From positions 1 through 58,238 of the IMG/VR virus record IMGVR_UViG_3300050343_000240: a DNA stretch of 58,238 nucleotides; one strand, given 5' to 3'. The stretch's first letter is position 1, and the number at the start of each line of letters is the position of its first letter. The notes below the pieces were generated by a model that saw only the letters and a program-made list of their open reading frames with translations, did no database searches and was not told where the DNA came from. The position numbers and the translations under genes were made by a program. Below are positions 9,352-17,433 of the stretch, in pieces. The DNA is from a virus.

Positions 9352-11094
9352 TTATCCATCACAGCTTAAACAATCTGGATCCATTGCTTTTGCAGCAATA
9401 TCACCTCTTAACACTGATTCAGTTCTCATATAGTATAAAGTTTTTATACCTCGCTTCCATGCTTCTAAATGAACTTTATTAATCCATTTAGGATCGGCTA
9501 CTGATGGAAAAGCTAAATTTAAACTTACTGATTGATCTATATAATCTTGACGTAAGCCAGCCTGATTAACCAACTCTAATTGGTTTATTTCTTTAAATGT
9601 TTTAAATACATTTTTAACAGGCTCTCCTTCCTCTTGATTTAATTTTCCAGCGTGGTCATAAAACCATCCATCGAATTCTTTAATTCCTTGAATGGATCCA
9701 CCATCTTCCAGAATCTTATCCCAAGTTTCCTTAACATCAATTCCAATTTTTCTTAATACTTTTTTAAGTTCTTTATTCTTTCTAATAAATGTACCTTTAG
9801 CAGACTGCTCTGTAAAAACATTAGCTGCCCATGGTTCAATACCTGGCGATACATTACCACTTAACTTACTATTAGATACAGTAGGTGCTACAGATCTAAG
9901 ATGTGTATTTCTCATTCCTGTACCAACACACCATAATGGTTCGCCATATACTTCAGCTAAGTTTCTTGAAGCTCTTTCTGTTTCAATTTTTATTTTACTA
10001 AATATTTCACGAGTTTTAAACTGAGCTAATAAACCTTCAAATGCAATACCATTCTGTTGCAACAAAGTATGCCACCCTAAAACACCTAAACCTAAAGCTC
10101 TACCTTTTTCTGCAGATCTTACAGCATTTTCAAACCCTTTCATATTTTTAGCTTTCTGTATAAACTCTTCAAGTACTCCATCTAAAAACCATATAGAATC
10201 ATATACTAAATTAGTATCTTTCCATTCATCATATTTAGCTAAGTTAACAGAAGATAAACAACACACAAAGCTATGTGATTCATCTGTATGCAATGTTATT
10301 TCACTGCATATATTTGTCATATGTACTTTGAGCCCATTTGATTTGTATGCTTTCGGGTTATTCTTGTTTGTATTTCCCTTAAAGAGTATATAAGGCTCTC
10401 CAGTTGCTTTACGTTTTTGAAGTAGTTTTCCCCACTTGCGTCTTGCTTCTTTATCTCCTTGCTCAAGTCTTCGCATAAACTTGTCACCGACCACAGCGCA
10501 CTGGTGTAAGTTAAGTGATTGTCTATTGACATCTCCTTTAGGTTCTCTGATCTCCAACCATTCTTCAAAGTCGGAGTGATCAACATTAATATTAACTGAT
10601 GCAGCTCCTCTCCTGACAGATCCTTGATTAGTGGCAAGTATTGTTGAATCGTAAATCTTGCAAAACGGCACCACTCCATCACTTGTTCCATTACCTGTAA
10701 TTTTAGCTCCGGCAGGACGTATCATATTAATTCCGATACCAACTCCCCCGCCGTGTTTAGCTAGTAACATCATTTCTAAATTCTTCTGTCCAATATCATT
10801 TATACTATCTGCAACATCAATACCAAAACAACTAATAGGTAAACCTCGATCTGTACCTGTATTAGACAACACAGGAGACGCTAAACATAGCCAACCTTTC
10901 CATATGTAATCAAAAAACTTTTCGGCTAATTCTGGCTTATATAAACGCTTCGCAACTGCATTAGCTACTCTCCAATAAGCATCCTTAGGAGTTTCACCTT
11001 GTAATAAGTAACCACCTATTATTGTTTTTTTGTAAACCTCTGTATCACCCCATGCTGGGTAATCTTCACCTTTTATCCATTCACTATTCCACAT
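9352..11094 (-). CDS. nrdA: Ribonucleotide reductase class I, large (alpha) subunit
   Basis: This subunit reduces ribonucleotides to deoxyribonucleotides together with the beta subunit encoded upstream. Visible landmarks are C89 in the LPISCF motif, the N-x-C-x-E active site (N261, C263, E265), and C278 in the VCCLSS segment as the redox partner of C89. The radical-relay pair Y554-Y555 lies in LYYMRT, and the C-terminal shuttle cysteines are C575 and C578. At 580 residues it is much shorter than the roughly 760 residues of cellular NrdA. It begins directly at the catalytic-domain edge, so the N-terminal ATP-cone that mediates dATP feedback inhibition is missing. A stretch at about 10330-10690 uses synonymous codons richer in G/C than its surroundings. 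It is the last gene of the leftward arm, next to the terminator. Confidence 0.97.
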   Translation of the reverse strand: MWNSEWIKGEDYPAWGDTEVYKKTIIGGYLLQGETPKDAYWRVANAVAKRLYKPELAEKFFDYIWKGWLCLASPVLSNTGTDRGLPISCFGIDVADSINDIGQKNLEMMLLAKHGGGVGIGINMIRPAGAKITGNGTSDGVVPFCKIYDSTILATNQGSVRRGAASVNINVDHSDFEEWLEIREPKGDVNRQSLNLHQCAVVGDKFMRRLEQGDKEARRKWGKLLQKRKATGEPYILFKGNTNKNNPKAYKSNGLKVHMTNICSEITLHTDESHSFVCCLSSVNLAKYDEWKDTNLVYDSIWFLDGVLEEFIQKAKNMKGFENAVRSAEKGRALGLGVLGWHTLLQQNGIAFEGLLAQFKTREIFSKIKIETERASRNLAEVYGEPLWCVGTGMRNTHLRSVAPTVSNSKLSGNVSPGIEPWAANVFTEQSAKGTFIRKNKELKKVLRKIGIDVKETWDKILEDGGSIQGIKEFDGWFYDHAGKLNQEEGEPVKNVFKTFKEINQLELVNQAGLRQDYIDQSVSLNLAFPSVADPKWINKVHLEAWKRGIKTLYYMRTESVLRGDIAAKAMDPDCLSCDG

Positions 11095-11293
11095 TCGATT
11101 TCTCTTTTTGTTTATTCAAAAAATCTGTTTTCATACTCTCCAGTGCCTCCTCGTATCCAGGTATTCTCTTCAAGGTCTCTAGCGTCCCAATCGATAGGTC
11201 TTTTAAGTTGTTCATCTCGTGAATCATTTTTTGTGTTACTTGACCCAGTGTTTCTATTTTGTTTCGCATTTCTACGAGTTTGTTTTCTTTCAT
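11084..11293 (-). CDS. Small helical protein between nrdB and nrdA
   Basis: A 69-residue charged, probably all-helical protein with no recognised family. It overlaps the start of nrdA by 11 bases and begins 15 bases after nrdB ends, so it sits within the nrd transcript. A second frame is open over almost the same bases (11112-11315), but its product is Arg/Asn-rich and less protein-like. I therefore chose this frame, which has regular heptad-like spacing of Leu/Ile/Met. Confidence 0.6.
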   Translation of the reverse strand: MKENKLVEMRNKIETLGQVTQKMIHEMNNLKDLSIGTLETLKRIPGYEEALESMKTDFLNKQKEKSNVE

Positions 11294-11308
11294 TTAATTT
11301 ATTTTTCA

Positions 11309-12277
11309 TTACCAAATATCTTCAAAATCTTCTCCCTCATTTGCTTTGGAATAATCAGTCGGGCGAACAGCAAAAAAGTCAGTATGAGTATGCCCCCCGG
11401 TAAGATGATAGAACCAGTCAAGATTTGCTGCTCCTTTTTCGTTAAACGCAAAGTACTGCCCGAGGTCGAAGTAGCCAAGCTCTTGTAGTTTTTCATTAAG
11501 TCTTTTTCTGATAAATTGTTTAAGGTCGTAAGATTTAAGGTTTTCAATGTCTCCTTGCTCGAACATCTTGTCGATATACTTTTCTTCTGCGACAAGCATT
11601 GTTTCTGCTGCTTTAATAACATCTTCTCTGCATTCTTCTAATAGGTTGGGGGTTTCTTCACACATATGTCTGAATAGTTGACAACCCATTTTAGAATGTA
11701 AAGATTCATCGCGTACACTCCACTTCATTTGTTGTCCTATTCCTTTCAATAAATTACGCAATTGAAAAGAATATAAAACTGCAAATGCAGAATATAAACT
11801 AACTCCTTCAGCAAAAGCACTAAAGATTGCTAAAGACTTGCCAATACCAACAGGATCACTACCAGTATAGCTAACAAGATTCTCAAAACGTTCCGCTGTG
11901 GCGGGTTCATGTAAAAATGCTTCAAAATTTTCTAAGCCTAATGTTTCATTTAAATAAGAGTAAGCTACTGCATGAATAGTTTCTTGTGAACCAAACATCA
12001 TAGCCATTTGTTGTATCTCGTGTTTTGGAAACCATGATACAACTTTCTGTGTCCAGTAATCAGATACAGCACATTCTGTTTGAGCAAAGCCTAATAGTAT
12101 ATTTCCTACTAAGTTTTTTTCTGATTCTGTTAATTTTTCATTCCAGTCTTTCACATCACCTGACATAGGTATTTCTGTATGTAACCAAAATGCTTGTGCT
12201 TGTTTCAACCATCCTTCAGTATAGTACTGAGGATATTCAAACGGTTTGTAAGCTACTCTTTCATCAAATAATCCCAT
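11309..12277 (-). CDS. nrdB: Ribonucleotide reductase class I, small (beta) subunit
   Basis: The radical-generating subunit, 322 residues. Counting residues places the dimetal ligands at E68, E99, H102, E157, E191 and H194. E99-x2-H102-x3-Y106 matches the E-x2-H-x3-Y spacing that holds the tyrosyl radical in E. coli NrdB (E115, H118, Y122). The first ligand is Glu (E68, in AQTECAV), exactly 31 residues before E99, where E. coli has Asp84. Y106 is retained. The acidic C terminus, ending EDFEDIW, is the expected alpha-docking tail. It lies upstream of nrdA with one small gene between. Confidence 0.96.
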   Translation of the reverse strand: MGLFDERVAYKPFEYPQYYTEGWLKQAQAFWLHTEIPMSGDVKDWNEKLTESEKNLVGNILLGFAQTECAVSDYWTQKVVSWFPKHEIQQMAMMFGSQETIHAVAYSYLNETLGLENFEAFLHEPATAERFENLVSYTGSDPVGIGKSLAIFSAFAEGVSLYSAFAVLYSFQLRNLLKGIGQQMKWSVRDESLHSKMGCQLFRHMCEETPNLLEECREDVIKAAETMLVAEEKYIDKMFEQGDIENLKSYDLKQFIRKRLNEKLQELGYFDLGQYFAFNEKGAANLDWFYHLTGGHTHTDFFAVRPTDYSKANEGEDFEDIW

Positions 12278-12278
12278 A

Positions 12279-12425
12279 TTAATTTCTATCTATTTCTAAG
12301 CATATATCTACCATAGGCAAATATAATACGTGTTGTACAAAATCTTTCTCATAATAACTTCTTATTCCAAACAATATGCCTGGATAAAGTCCTAAACTAA
12401 GTTCCCAATTTGGTATATTAATCAT
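12279..12425 (-). CDS. Small hypothetical protein upstream of nrdB
   Basis: A 48-residue ORF starting MINIPNWELSLGLYPG and containing hydrophobic stretches. Its start overlaps the stop of the 57-residue ORF upstream (TTATGATTAA), and its stop lies one base before the nrdB start. This packing and the ordinary codon usage support expression. The sequence resembles a short protein family I have seen in other phages beside nucleotide-metabolism genes, but no function is known to me. Confidence 0.65.
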   Translation of the reverse strand: MINIPNWELSLGLYPGILFGIRSYYEKDFVQHVLYLPMVDICLEIDRN

Positions 12426-12591
12426 AACATTTTATATTGTATTTATCATGTATCTCTACTAATTCTTTGTATTTTATAAAGCCTCTATTATTAATAGACC
12501 ACTTAATCCATTTTTCAATCTGTCTTTCTGCATACTTTAACCTCGCTACCTTTTTTGCTTGCTGAGGATTATTTCTATAGTTCTGTCGCAT
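12418..12591 (-). CDS. Small basic hypothetical protein
   Basis: A 57-residue ORF starting MRQNYRNNPQQAKKVARL, rich in Lys, Arg and aromatic residues. It overlaps the end of the endonuclease gene by 46 bases and its stop overlaps the next start by 8 bases, so it fits a translationally coupled chain. No family was recognised. Confidence 0.55.
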   Translation of the reverse strand: MRQNYRNNPQQAKKVARLKYAERQIEKWIKWSINNRGFIKYKELVEIHDKYNIKCYD

Positions 12592-13028
12592 TCTTTTTGA
12601 TTTTGTGGTTTAAATAAAACATAGCCAGGAAATTGTTCTGTCATAAGTCTTTTAAATAACTTCCATCTTATTGGAAACGATTCGTTTGGTCTACCTTTTG
12701 TTTCTATTATAAAATCTTCACCAATAAAATCAGGTGTATACTTTATAGGTAATATTCTTTTACTGCCTCTATTTTTATATTCACCTTTAGAATTAGCTTG
12801 TCTTTCATAGCTTTCGTTTTCAAAATGAAAACCATTTATTAAAACAAATGTTTCTCCCTCGTATTTTGCTTTTATCTTAGCTTTTTTTAAACCCATATAC
12901 ATATATCGTTCTAAGCCAGATGCAAAATTATGTCCATCATAACTAATCTTCTTAGCTCTTACAGGACCCTTCTTCTTACTTCTCTTCTTCCGTAGCATCT
13001 TTAATATAACATTCTTCGATTTCTTCAC
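12546..13028 (-). CDS. PD-(D/E)XK endonuclease, Holliday-junction/endonuclease I-like
   Basis: A 160-residue nuclease. After a Lys/Arg-rich N terminus it shows FASGLERYMY (helix with catalytic Glu), then the PD-(D/E)XK core as YTPDFIGEDF followed by FIIETKG. This layout matches small phage Holliday-junction resolvases and T7 endonuclease I-like enzymes, which resolve branched replication and packaging intermediates. Its 5' end overlaps the preceding gene by 53 bases; the internal Met at codon 11 (12998) is an alternative start that still overlaps. Nuclease class is well supported, substrate preference is inferred. Confidence 0.75.
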   Translation of the reverse strand: MKKSKNVILKMLRKKRSKKKGPVRAKKISYDGHNFASGLERYMYMGLKKAKIKAKYEGETFVLINGFHFENESYERQANSKGEYKNRGSKRILPIKYTPDFIGEDFIIETKGRPNESFPIRWKLFKRLMTEQFPGYVLFKPQNQKECDRTIEIILSKQKR

Positions 13029-13212
13029 GTAATACCATACGTGTTTTCTCTATATAGTTAACAGCATCCATTAATTCTTCTTGTAAATGATTTAGCCAGC
13101 CATCAAGTGTAGTATTATTATCATCGTGCATTGTAACACCATACTTTTTAAAGCCTACATCAGATCTTGAGGTTATTTTATTTACAACCTGTTGTATTAT
13201 TCTATCTCTCAT
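12976..13212 (-). CDS. Conserved small phage protein, MazG-like helical pattern
   Basis: A 78-residue acidic protein. The pattern of an RSDVGFKKYGVT segment, then a WLNHLQEELMDAVNYIEK segment, is found in many phage genomes. It resembles the E-x2-x-D metal-binding helices of all-alpha NTP pyrophosphatases in shortened form. It overlaps the next upstream gene by 4 bases, and that gene carries a fuller MazG-like domain. Function as a nucleotide pyrophosphohydrolase is only a suggestion. Confidence 0.6.
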   Translation of the reverse strand: MRDRIIQQVVNKITSRSDVGFKKYGVTMHDDNNTTLDGWLNHLQEELMDAVNYIEKTRMVLREEIEECYIKDATEEEK

Positions 13213-13985
13213 AACTGATCTTTTACAAATGTTCCATTCTTCATTTTACCAGTTCGAGAAGATATTTCATCATAAGCAGACCGAATGCAACTTTCAATGT
13301 CAACACCTGCAAGATGGGCGAGATTAGTAAGAACAACAACACAATCACCAATAGCATCAACAATATCTGGTTTGCTATCTTTAAGTATTCCTTGGGATAA
13401 TTCTCCTGATTCTTCATATAATTTAATTAATTGAGTTTTAACATCTCCTTTATCATAGATACCACGCTCGTCTGCCCAGTCTCTAATGAGTCCAAATATG
13501 TTTTCTTCTTTGTATGTTGGTTCGACCATAAAAGCTTCATAAAAAGCTTTATTATAAATGAAAGAACGATCTTCATTGTACATTGATTTTTTTGAGTTAG
13601 TGCTTATCCACTTTAAAGTTTCTTCTGTTAATTCAAAATTACCTAAAGATGTTTCCCATTCCATTCCAATAAACTCTATTAAGCTTTCTTTTAAAGAACT
13701 TTTAGGATACGGAAATGTTGTTGTTTGTTCTGTTACGTTTACTTTCATATCTGATTTAAATAAATTTTTATATAATGATCGATCAACTCTATACCCGTAA
13801 GACTTTTGAAGTTCTATTTCTTTCTTAGATATATAATCAATATCATCGGAAAAATCAAGAACTTCATATTCATTAGGCTTATAGCCCTGCACCAGCGTAA
13901 CTCTGTTATTTAAATCACGTGTAACGCCTATTTTTTTACCAGGTATATGGTAAATATAATACTTATTATCTGTAATGCTTTCCAT
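13209..13985 (-). CDS. GIY-YIG-like / MazG-like fusion protein
   Basis: A 258-residue protein with two parts. Residues about 8-75 look like a divergent GIY-YIG nuclease domain: KYYIYHI, then KIGVTRDLNNRV, where the usual YIG is IGVT and the Arg is present. Residues about 165-245 carry a MazG-like pyrophosphohydrolase pattern, with KLYEESGELSQ (E-x2-E) followed by DIVDAIGDCVVVL (E/D-x2-D). The latter would hydrolyse NTPs or dNTPs to monophosphates, fitting the neighbouring thyA and nrd genes. It lies between thyA and the endonuclease with short overlaps. Whether the nuclease part is active is doubtful because its motif is degenerate. Confidence 0.7.
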   Translation of the reverse strand: MESITDNKYYIYHIPGKKIGVTRDLNNRVTLVQGYKPNEYEVLDFSDDIDYISKKEIELQKSYGYRVDRSLYKNLFKSDMKVNVTEQTTTFPYPKSSLKESLIEFIGMEWETSLGNFELTEETLKWISTNSKKSMYNEDRSFIYNKAFYEAFMVEPTYKEENIFGLIRDWADERGIYDKGDVKTQLIKLYEESGELSQGILKDSKPDIVDAIGDCVVVLTNLAHLAGVDIESCIRSAYDEISSRTGKMKNGTFVKDQL

Positions 13986-14112
13986 TGTTTAATTTTATTT
14001 TTTCAATTATTTTTTTACTTCTTTCACTTAAATACTTATACATATAGTTTGACTTTGAAAACCATAGTTCATCAGACTGCAAGTTCTGCTTTGATTCTTG
14101 GGTGTGACTCAT
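13966..14112 (-). CDS. Possible small protein overlapping thyA
   Basis: A 48-codon ORF starting MSHTQESKQN and ending in a Lys-rich helix. It overlaps the end of thyA by 41 bases and the start of the MazG fusion by 20 bases. It fills an otherwise empty 86-base gap and fits the close packing of this arm. No homologue was recognised, so this call rests on position and openness only. Confidence 0.4.
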   Translation of the reverse strand: MSHTQESKQNLQSDELWFSKSNYMYKYLSERSKKIIEKIKLNNGKHYR

Positions 14113-14896
14113 AATTATTTAATTTAAACATATTAATTGATGGTATAAAAATAAAATCATTTGCGCCTTCCTGTAAATTTAATCCAAAAGATAAATCTAA
14201 AGTTGGTAAAGGTTTAAAATCTCTGCTTAGCTGTTCTTTAGCTTGATCAATATGGTTTTTATATAAATGACAATCACCTAGTTGACCTATTAACTGACCA
14301 GCTTTATAACCACTACCTTTAGCTAACATTTCTAAAAGCAATCCATACATTGCTATATCGTATGGTAAGCCTAAGAATACATCAACAGATCTTTGTTGCC
14401 ACATAAGATCCATTACACCATTATTTATATAGACCTGAAAACCATAGTGACAAGGAGGCAATGCCATATCATCGAAATCAGCAGGATTCCAAGCATTAAC
14501 CATAAGTCTTCTCGAAGACGGATTTTTTTTGATGTCATGTAATAAATTGCTAAGCTGATCCACGCCATTGAAATTTCTCCACTGATAACCGTAAACCTTA
14601 CCAAGAGTTCCATCTGTCCTTCCTGAGGCTTCATAGTTGGGAGTCCAATAATTAACCCCATTATTAATAAGGTATTGCAAATCAGTGCGACCCTGCAGTA
14701 TCCACAAAATTTCAGTAAGAGCTGCTTTAAAGCTAACTTTTTTTGTCGTGATAAGTGGGAACCCCGCAGCCATGTCATGCCGTATTGTACGACCAAAAAC
14801 AGCTCTTGTCCCCACACCTGTACGATCTTCTTTATCTTTGCCAGCATAAAAAACACCCGATAATAAACCTCTGTACTCTTCATCTATATTTATCAT
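14072..14896 (-). CDS. thyA: Thymidylate synthase
   Basis: This enzyme converts dUMP to dTMP using methylene-tetrahydrofolate. At 274 residues it has the usual ThyA length. The catalytic cysteine is C149 in the PPCHYGFQ motif, the phosphate-binding SRR motif is at residues 128-130, and RSVDVFLGLPYDIAMYG is the highly conserved nucleotide-binding stretch. It overlaps the upstream 87-residue ORF by 17 bases. Together with NrdAB and the MazG-like protein it supplies dNTPs for replication. Part of the gene (about 14430-14880) uses more G/C-rich codons than its neighbours. Confidence 0.97.
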   Translation of the reverse strand: MINIDEEYRGLLSGVFYAGKDKEDRTGVGTRAVFGRTIRHDMAAGFPLITTKKVSFKAALTEILWILQGRTDLQYLINNGVNYWTPNYEASGRTDGTLGKVYGYQWRNFNGVDQLSNLLHDIKKNPSSRRLMVNAWNPADFDDMALPPCHYGFQVYINNGVMDLMWQQRSVDVFLGLPYDIAMYGLLLEMLAKGSGYKAGQLIGQLGDCHLYKNHIDQAKEQLSRDFKPLPTLDLSFGLNLQEGANDFIFIPSINMFKLNNYESHPRIKAELAV

Positions 14897-15143
14897 AATA
14901 ATATTTCATTATTTTAAAAGTTTCTTCCCATATAATATCAGCAATATATATATTGGGAGTTAAATTAATTTTTTTATAATTAGGCATAAAAGAAATACCT
15001 ATTTTCCATTCCTTTGGGTTTGGCCCTTGTTGTGCAGCTATTGGCGATATTATAATACCATTAGTAGCACAAAAGTTATGCCATTTATATTCATCTTTAG
15101 AAGGTGAATAATGAGGCATCCATACAGTTTCTTTTTTAGCCAT
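14880..15143 (-). CDS. Hypothetical protein between primase-helicase and thyA
   Basis: An 87-residue protein starting MAKKETVWMPHY, with several aromatic residues and a Lys/Tyr-rich C terminus. It starts 1 base after the primase-helicase stop and overlaps thyA by 17 bases, so it belongs to the replication/nucleotide operon. No domain was recognised. Confidence 0.7.
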   Translation of the reverse strand: MAKKETVWMPHYSPSKDEYKWHNFCATNGIIISPIAAQQGPNPKEWKIGISFMPNYKKINLTPNIYIADIIWEETFKIMKYYYDKYR

Positions 15144-16859
15144 TTAATCCCAAGGCATCTTCTCAGTTTCTAATTGAAGAGGTTCGTGTGGTATAAAGCA
15201 TCCTGATCGAGGTTCCCATTTGAAATGTGCCTCCGCTCCGTTTTCACCGAGGTTTTGAAACTTAACTTTAAGAACTTTAGCTTTAACAGTTTTATTATCG
15301 TAGTCTCTATGTACTAGCAGACCATGATAAGAAGCATCATACCACTCACCTCCTCCTTTAATATTATACATTGTTGGTTCCTCTATCTTTCCATTTGCAT
15401 CTTTATACATTTTAGTTGGATGAGCAACTACTATAACTAAAACATCATACTTTTTTGCAAAGCTTTCAATCTTAGTTAAGTATTCCATTGTATACTTATT
15501 CACATCTTCTGTTTTTGAATCTATGTCACGTACTTTGTTAAAAGGATCAATGATTAAACATTTTATTCCTTTACGCTTAACAAGTTCAGCTCCTTTCCTT
15601 AAAACAGATTCTAATGTATATCTGTCCATATCAATGAAGAAAAAATTATCATTAACATGATCAGCAACTTGATTCCATTTATCAGAACCAATTTGATCTT
15701 TGCGCGGCATATCTTGCCACACTTTTCTCATTAATTTATGAGCGTGTAAATAAGTAGGTGCATTTTCTGGCGAAGCAAATGCCGTTTTCCAGCCATAGTT
15801 AGCGTTATATCCGACAACCATTTGGTCGACGAAATCACTTTTTCCGGAAGAAGGAATACCAGTGACAGTAATAAATTGACCCGTGTATGTTGAAAAGATG
15901 TCATCAAAATTTTTAATCCCAATTTGAAATCCTTTTTTAAAGCCATTCTCAACAAAGTCGGTAATTTCTCCTTCAATATCCCTGAACGTAGTAACATTCT
16001 CAAGCGGTACTGGTTTTGCTCCACTAACACACTCTGCCAGTTTTTCTTTTCCATATTTTAATAGGTATTCATTTGCGTCTTTGCAATCGTTAAAATTAAC
16101 AATATAACATATTTCAGCACCTAATCTCCTAACTAGCTCAGCTTGTAATGCTTGCCCAGCTTCATCTGAATCTACACCTATTATAATTTTTTCTTTATCA
16201 GAAAAATAATCGATGCAATTATCTAAATAGTCTAAGTTGTTACTATTTAAAGTTGCACCGTTTGGTACAGATATTACATTATGAATACCAGCTTCATAAA
16301 TAGCCAAAGCGTCCATCTCACCCTCCACAATAACACAATATTCATAACCAATAATATTATTAATATTGTAGAATATTTTTTCGGCACCTTTATATAACTT
16401 AAAATTCTTTCTACCATCTCTGTATTTTACATTGATAAGTTCATTACCTAAAAAATAATTAAAGTGTATAGCATTTTCTACCTTTCCAGTCTGCGGCATA
16501 AACTCAGGGCCCTCAGTTATTTTGAGAGCCCCTAAAGTTTCCTTGGATATACCACGTGATTCAAACCATTCTTCTACTTTGGTTCCAACATTATTTATTA
16601 TTTCAGGTGTTTCAGGTTTAATATAAACTTTATCTGAAGAACCTTTGCGTTGGTACGAATGTAATTGAAATGTTTTATCACAGTTGTGACAAGTACCGAG
16701 ACCCCGTTCCCAATCATAAGAAGCACACTTCTGTTTCTTATTTTCAGGTTTTCTAGTGTGAGAACACACAGGGCATATACCTTGTGATTTCCCAACTGCT
16801 AGATCGTATTGATTGAATGTATCAATCAAAAATCCATTGATCTCTGTGTTATTTACCAT
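15144..16859 (-). CDS. T7 gp4-type primase-helicase
   Basis: A bifunctional replication protein of 571 residues. The N-terminal zinc finger has C29, C32, C57 and C60. A TOPRIM primase domain follows, with the VIVEGEMDAL motif near residue 180 and GVDSDEAG near residue 225. The C-terminal DnaB/RecA-like helicase has its Walker A loop GIPSSGKS at residues 334-341, a Walker B-like LIIDPF near 437, and a VIVVAHPTK motif further on. It would unwind the fork and lay down primers. It lies directly downstream of the SSB gene and a 22-codon ORF. About 15740-16040 has codon usage richer in G/C than the rest of the gene. Confidence 0.95.
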   Translation of the reverse strand: MVNNTEINGFLIDTFNQYDLAVGKSQGICPVCSHTRKPENKKQKCASYDWERGLGTCHNCDKTFQLHSYQRKGSSDKVYIKPETPEIINNVGTKVEEWFESRGISKETLGALKITEGPEFMPQTGKVENAIHFNYFLGNELINVKYRDGRKNFKLYKGAEKIFYNINNIIGYEYCVIVEGEMDALAIYEAGIHNVISVPNGATLNSNNLDYLDNCIDYFSDKEKIIIGVDSDEAGQALQAELVRRLGAEICYIVNFNDCKDANEYLLKYGKEKLAECVSGAKPVPLENVTTFRDIEGEITDFVENGFKKGFQIGIKNFDDIFSTYTGQFITVTGIPSSGKSDFVDQMVVGYNANYGWKTAFASPENAPTYLHAHKLMRKVWQDMPRKDQIGSDKWNQVADHVNDNFFFIDMDRYTLESVLRKGAELVKRKGIKCLIIDPFNKVRDIDSKTEDVNKYTMEYLTKIESFAKKYDVLVIVVAHPTKMYKDANGKIEEPTMYNIKGGGEWYDASYHGLLVHRDYDNKTVKAKVLKVKFQNLGENGAEAHFKWEPRSGCFIPHEPLQLETEKMPWD

Positions 16860-16928
16860 CTAATCTTCTATTAATGTTACATTACCATATTGGTCTTGCT
16901 CTGCATTAACGTAATCTTCTTCTTCCAT
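16860..16928 (-). CDS. Possible 22-residue acidic microprotein
   Basis: A 23-codon ORF (start MEEEDYVNAEQ) fits exactly between the SSB and primase-helicase genes. Its ATG overlaps the SSB stop (TAATG) and its stop TAG is followed immediately by the helicase ATG. It may be a real acidic microprotein or a translational coupling leader. There is no other support. Confidence 0.4.
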   Translation of the reverse strand: MEEEDYVNAEQDQYGNVTLIED

Positions 16929-17248
16929 TAAAACGGTAAATCGTTTTCAGGAGCTGTTGATTGAGCTTGTACAGAAGCTGCTTGGGGTGTTTGACCATCA
17001 CGAGGTGGTGGTGATGGGAATTGTCCATTAGTCCAAACAACTTGAGCATTTCCTAAATAAACTTTTTCAGTCTTCATGTCTCTTTCATCTTTTGATTGAG
17101 AAACAATCACAGGACCTTGATTACCAAATTGATCAATCTCATCATTTACTGTAATAGTAATTGGTAAATACTTTCCTTTCTTACCTTCGATAATTTTATC
17201 TTTAGGTATTGCACTAAGGTTAATACTTGTTTTAATAATTCCAGCCAT
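16928..17248 (-). CDS. Single-stranded DNA-binding protein-like
   Basis: A 106-residue protein with a compact beta-rich N-terminal part (residues 1-75), a flexible Pro/Gln/Ala-rich linker and the C-terminal tip PENDLPF. The acidic, Phe-ending tip is the hallmark used by SSBs to recruit replication partners. The OB fold itself is divergent and not proven by eye. Position next to the primase-helicase and recombination genes supports the assignment. Confidence 0.7.
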   Translation of the reverse strand: MAGIIKTSINLSAIPKDKIIEGKKGKYLPITITVNDEIDQFGNQGPVIVSQSKDERDMKTEKVYLGNAQVVWTNGQFPSPPPRDGQTPQAASVQAQSTAPENDLPF

Positions 17249-17249
17249 T

Positions 17250-17417
17250 TTAATATGTAGCTAATTGGTTAAACATTCTGCGCAACTGATCTTTATTTGC
17301 ACCAGTTGTGCGTCGTAGGTTATCTACTGCTTTTACATGGTTGTGTCCATTGTAAAAATTCATTTCACTTGTTGTAATTCCTGTTACGTTACAAGTTCTT
17401 TTTCTTGTTCTTGCCAT
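17250..17417 (-). CDS. Small basic hypothetical protein
   Basis: A 55-residue protein starting MARTRKRTCNVTG, from the ATG at 17417. The frame stays open 81 bases further upstream, but those codons would overlap the nuclease gene and encode an unlikely hydrophobic leader, so the internal ATG was chosen. It is basic, with a single Cys and a His-Asn-His segment. No family was recognised. It lies one base before the SSB start. Confidence 0.6.
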   Translation of the reverse strand: MARTRKRTCNVTGITTSEMNFYNGHNHVKAVDNLRRTTGANKDQLRRMFNQLATY

Positions 17418-17433
17418 AATAATAAAATTTAAA

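Noticed and set aside
10317-10691. Overlapping open frame of 124 codons within nrdA
   Set aside because: It lies in the conserved catalytic region of NrdA in another frame and gives no plausible protein; kept only as a codon-usage signal.
11112-11315. Alternative 67-codon ORF between nrdB and nrdA
   Set aside because: It overlaps the 69-codon ORF almost completely and its product is Arg/Asn-rich and irregular; the other frame is more protein-like.
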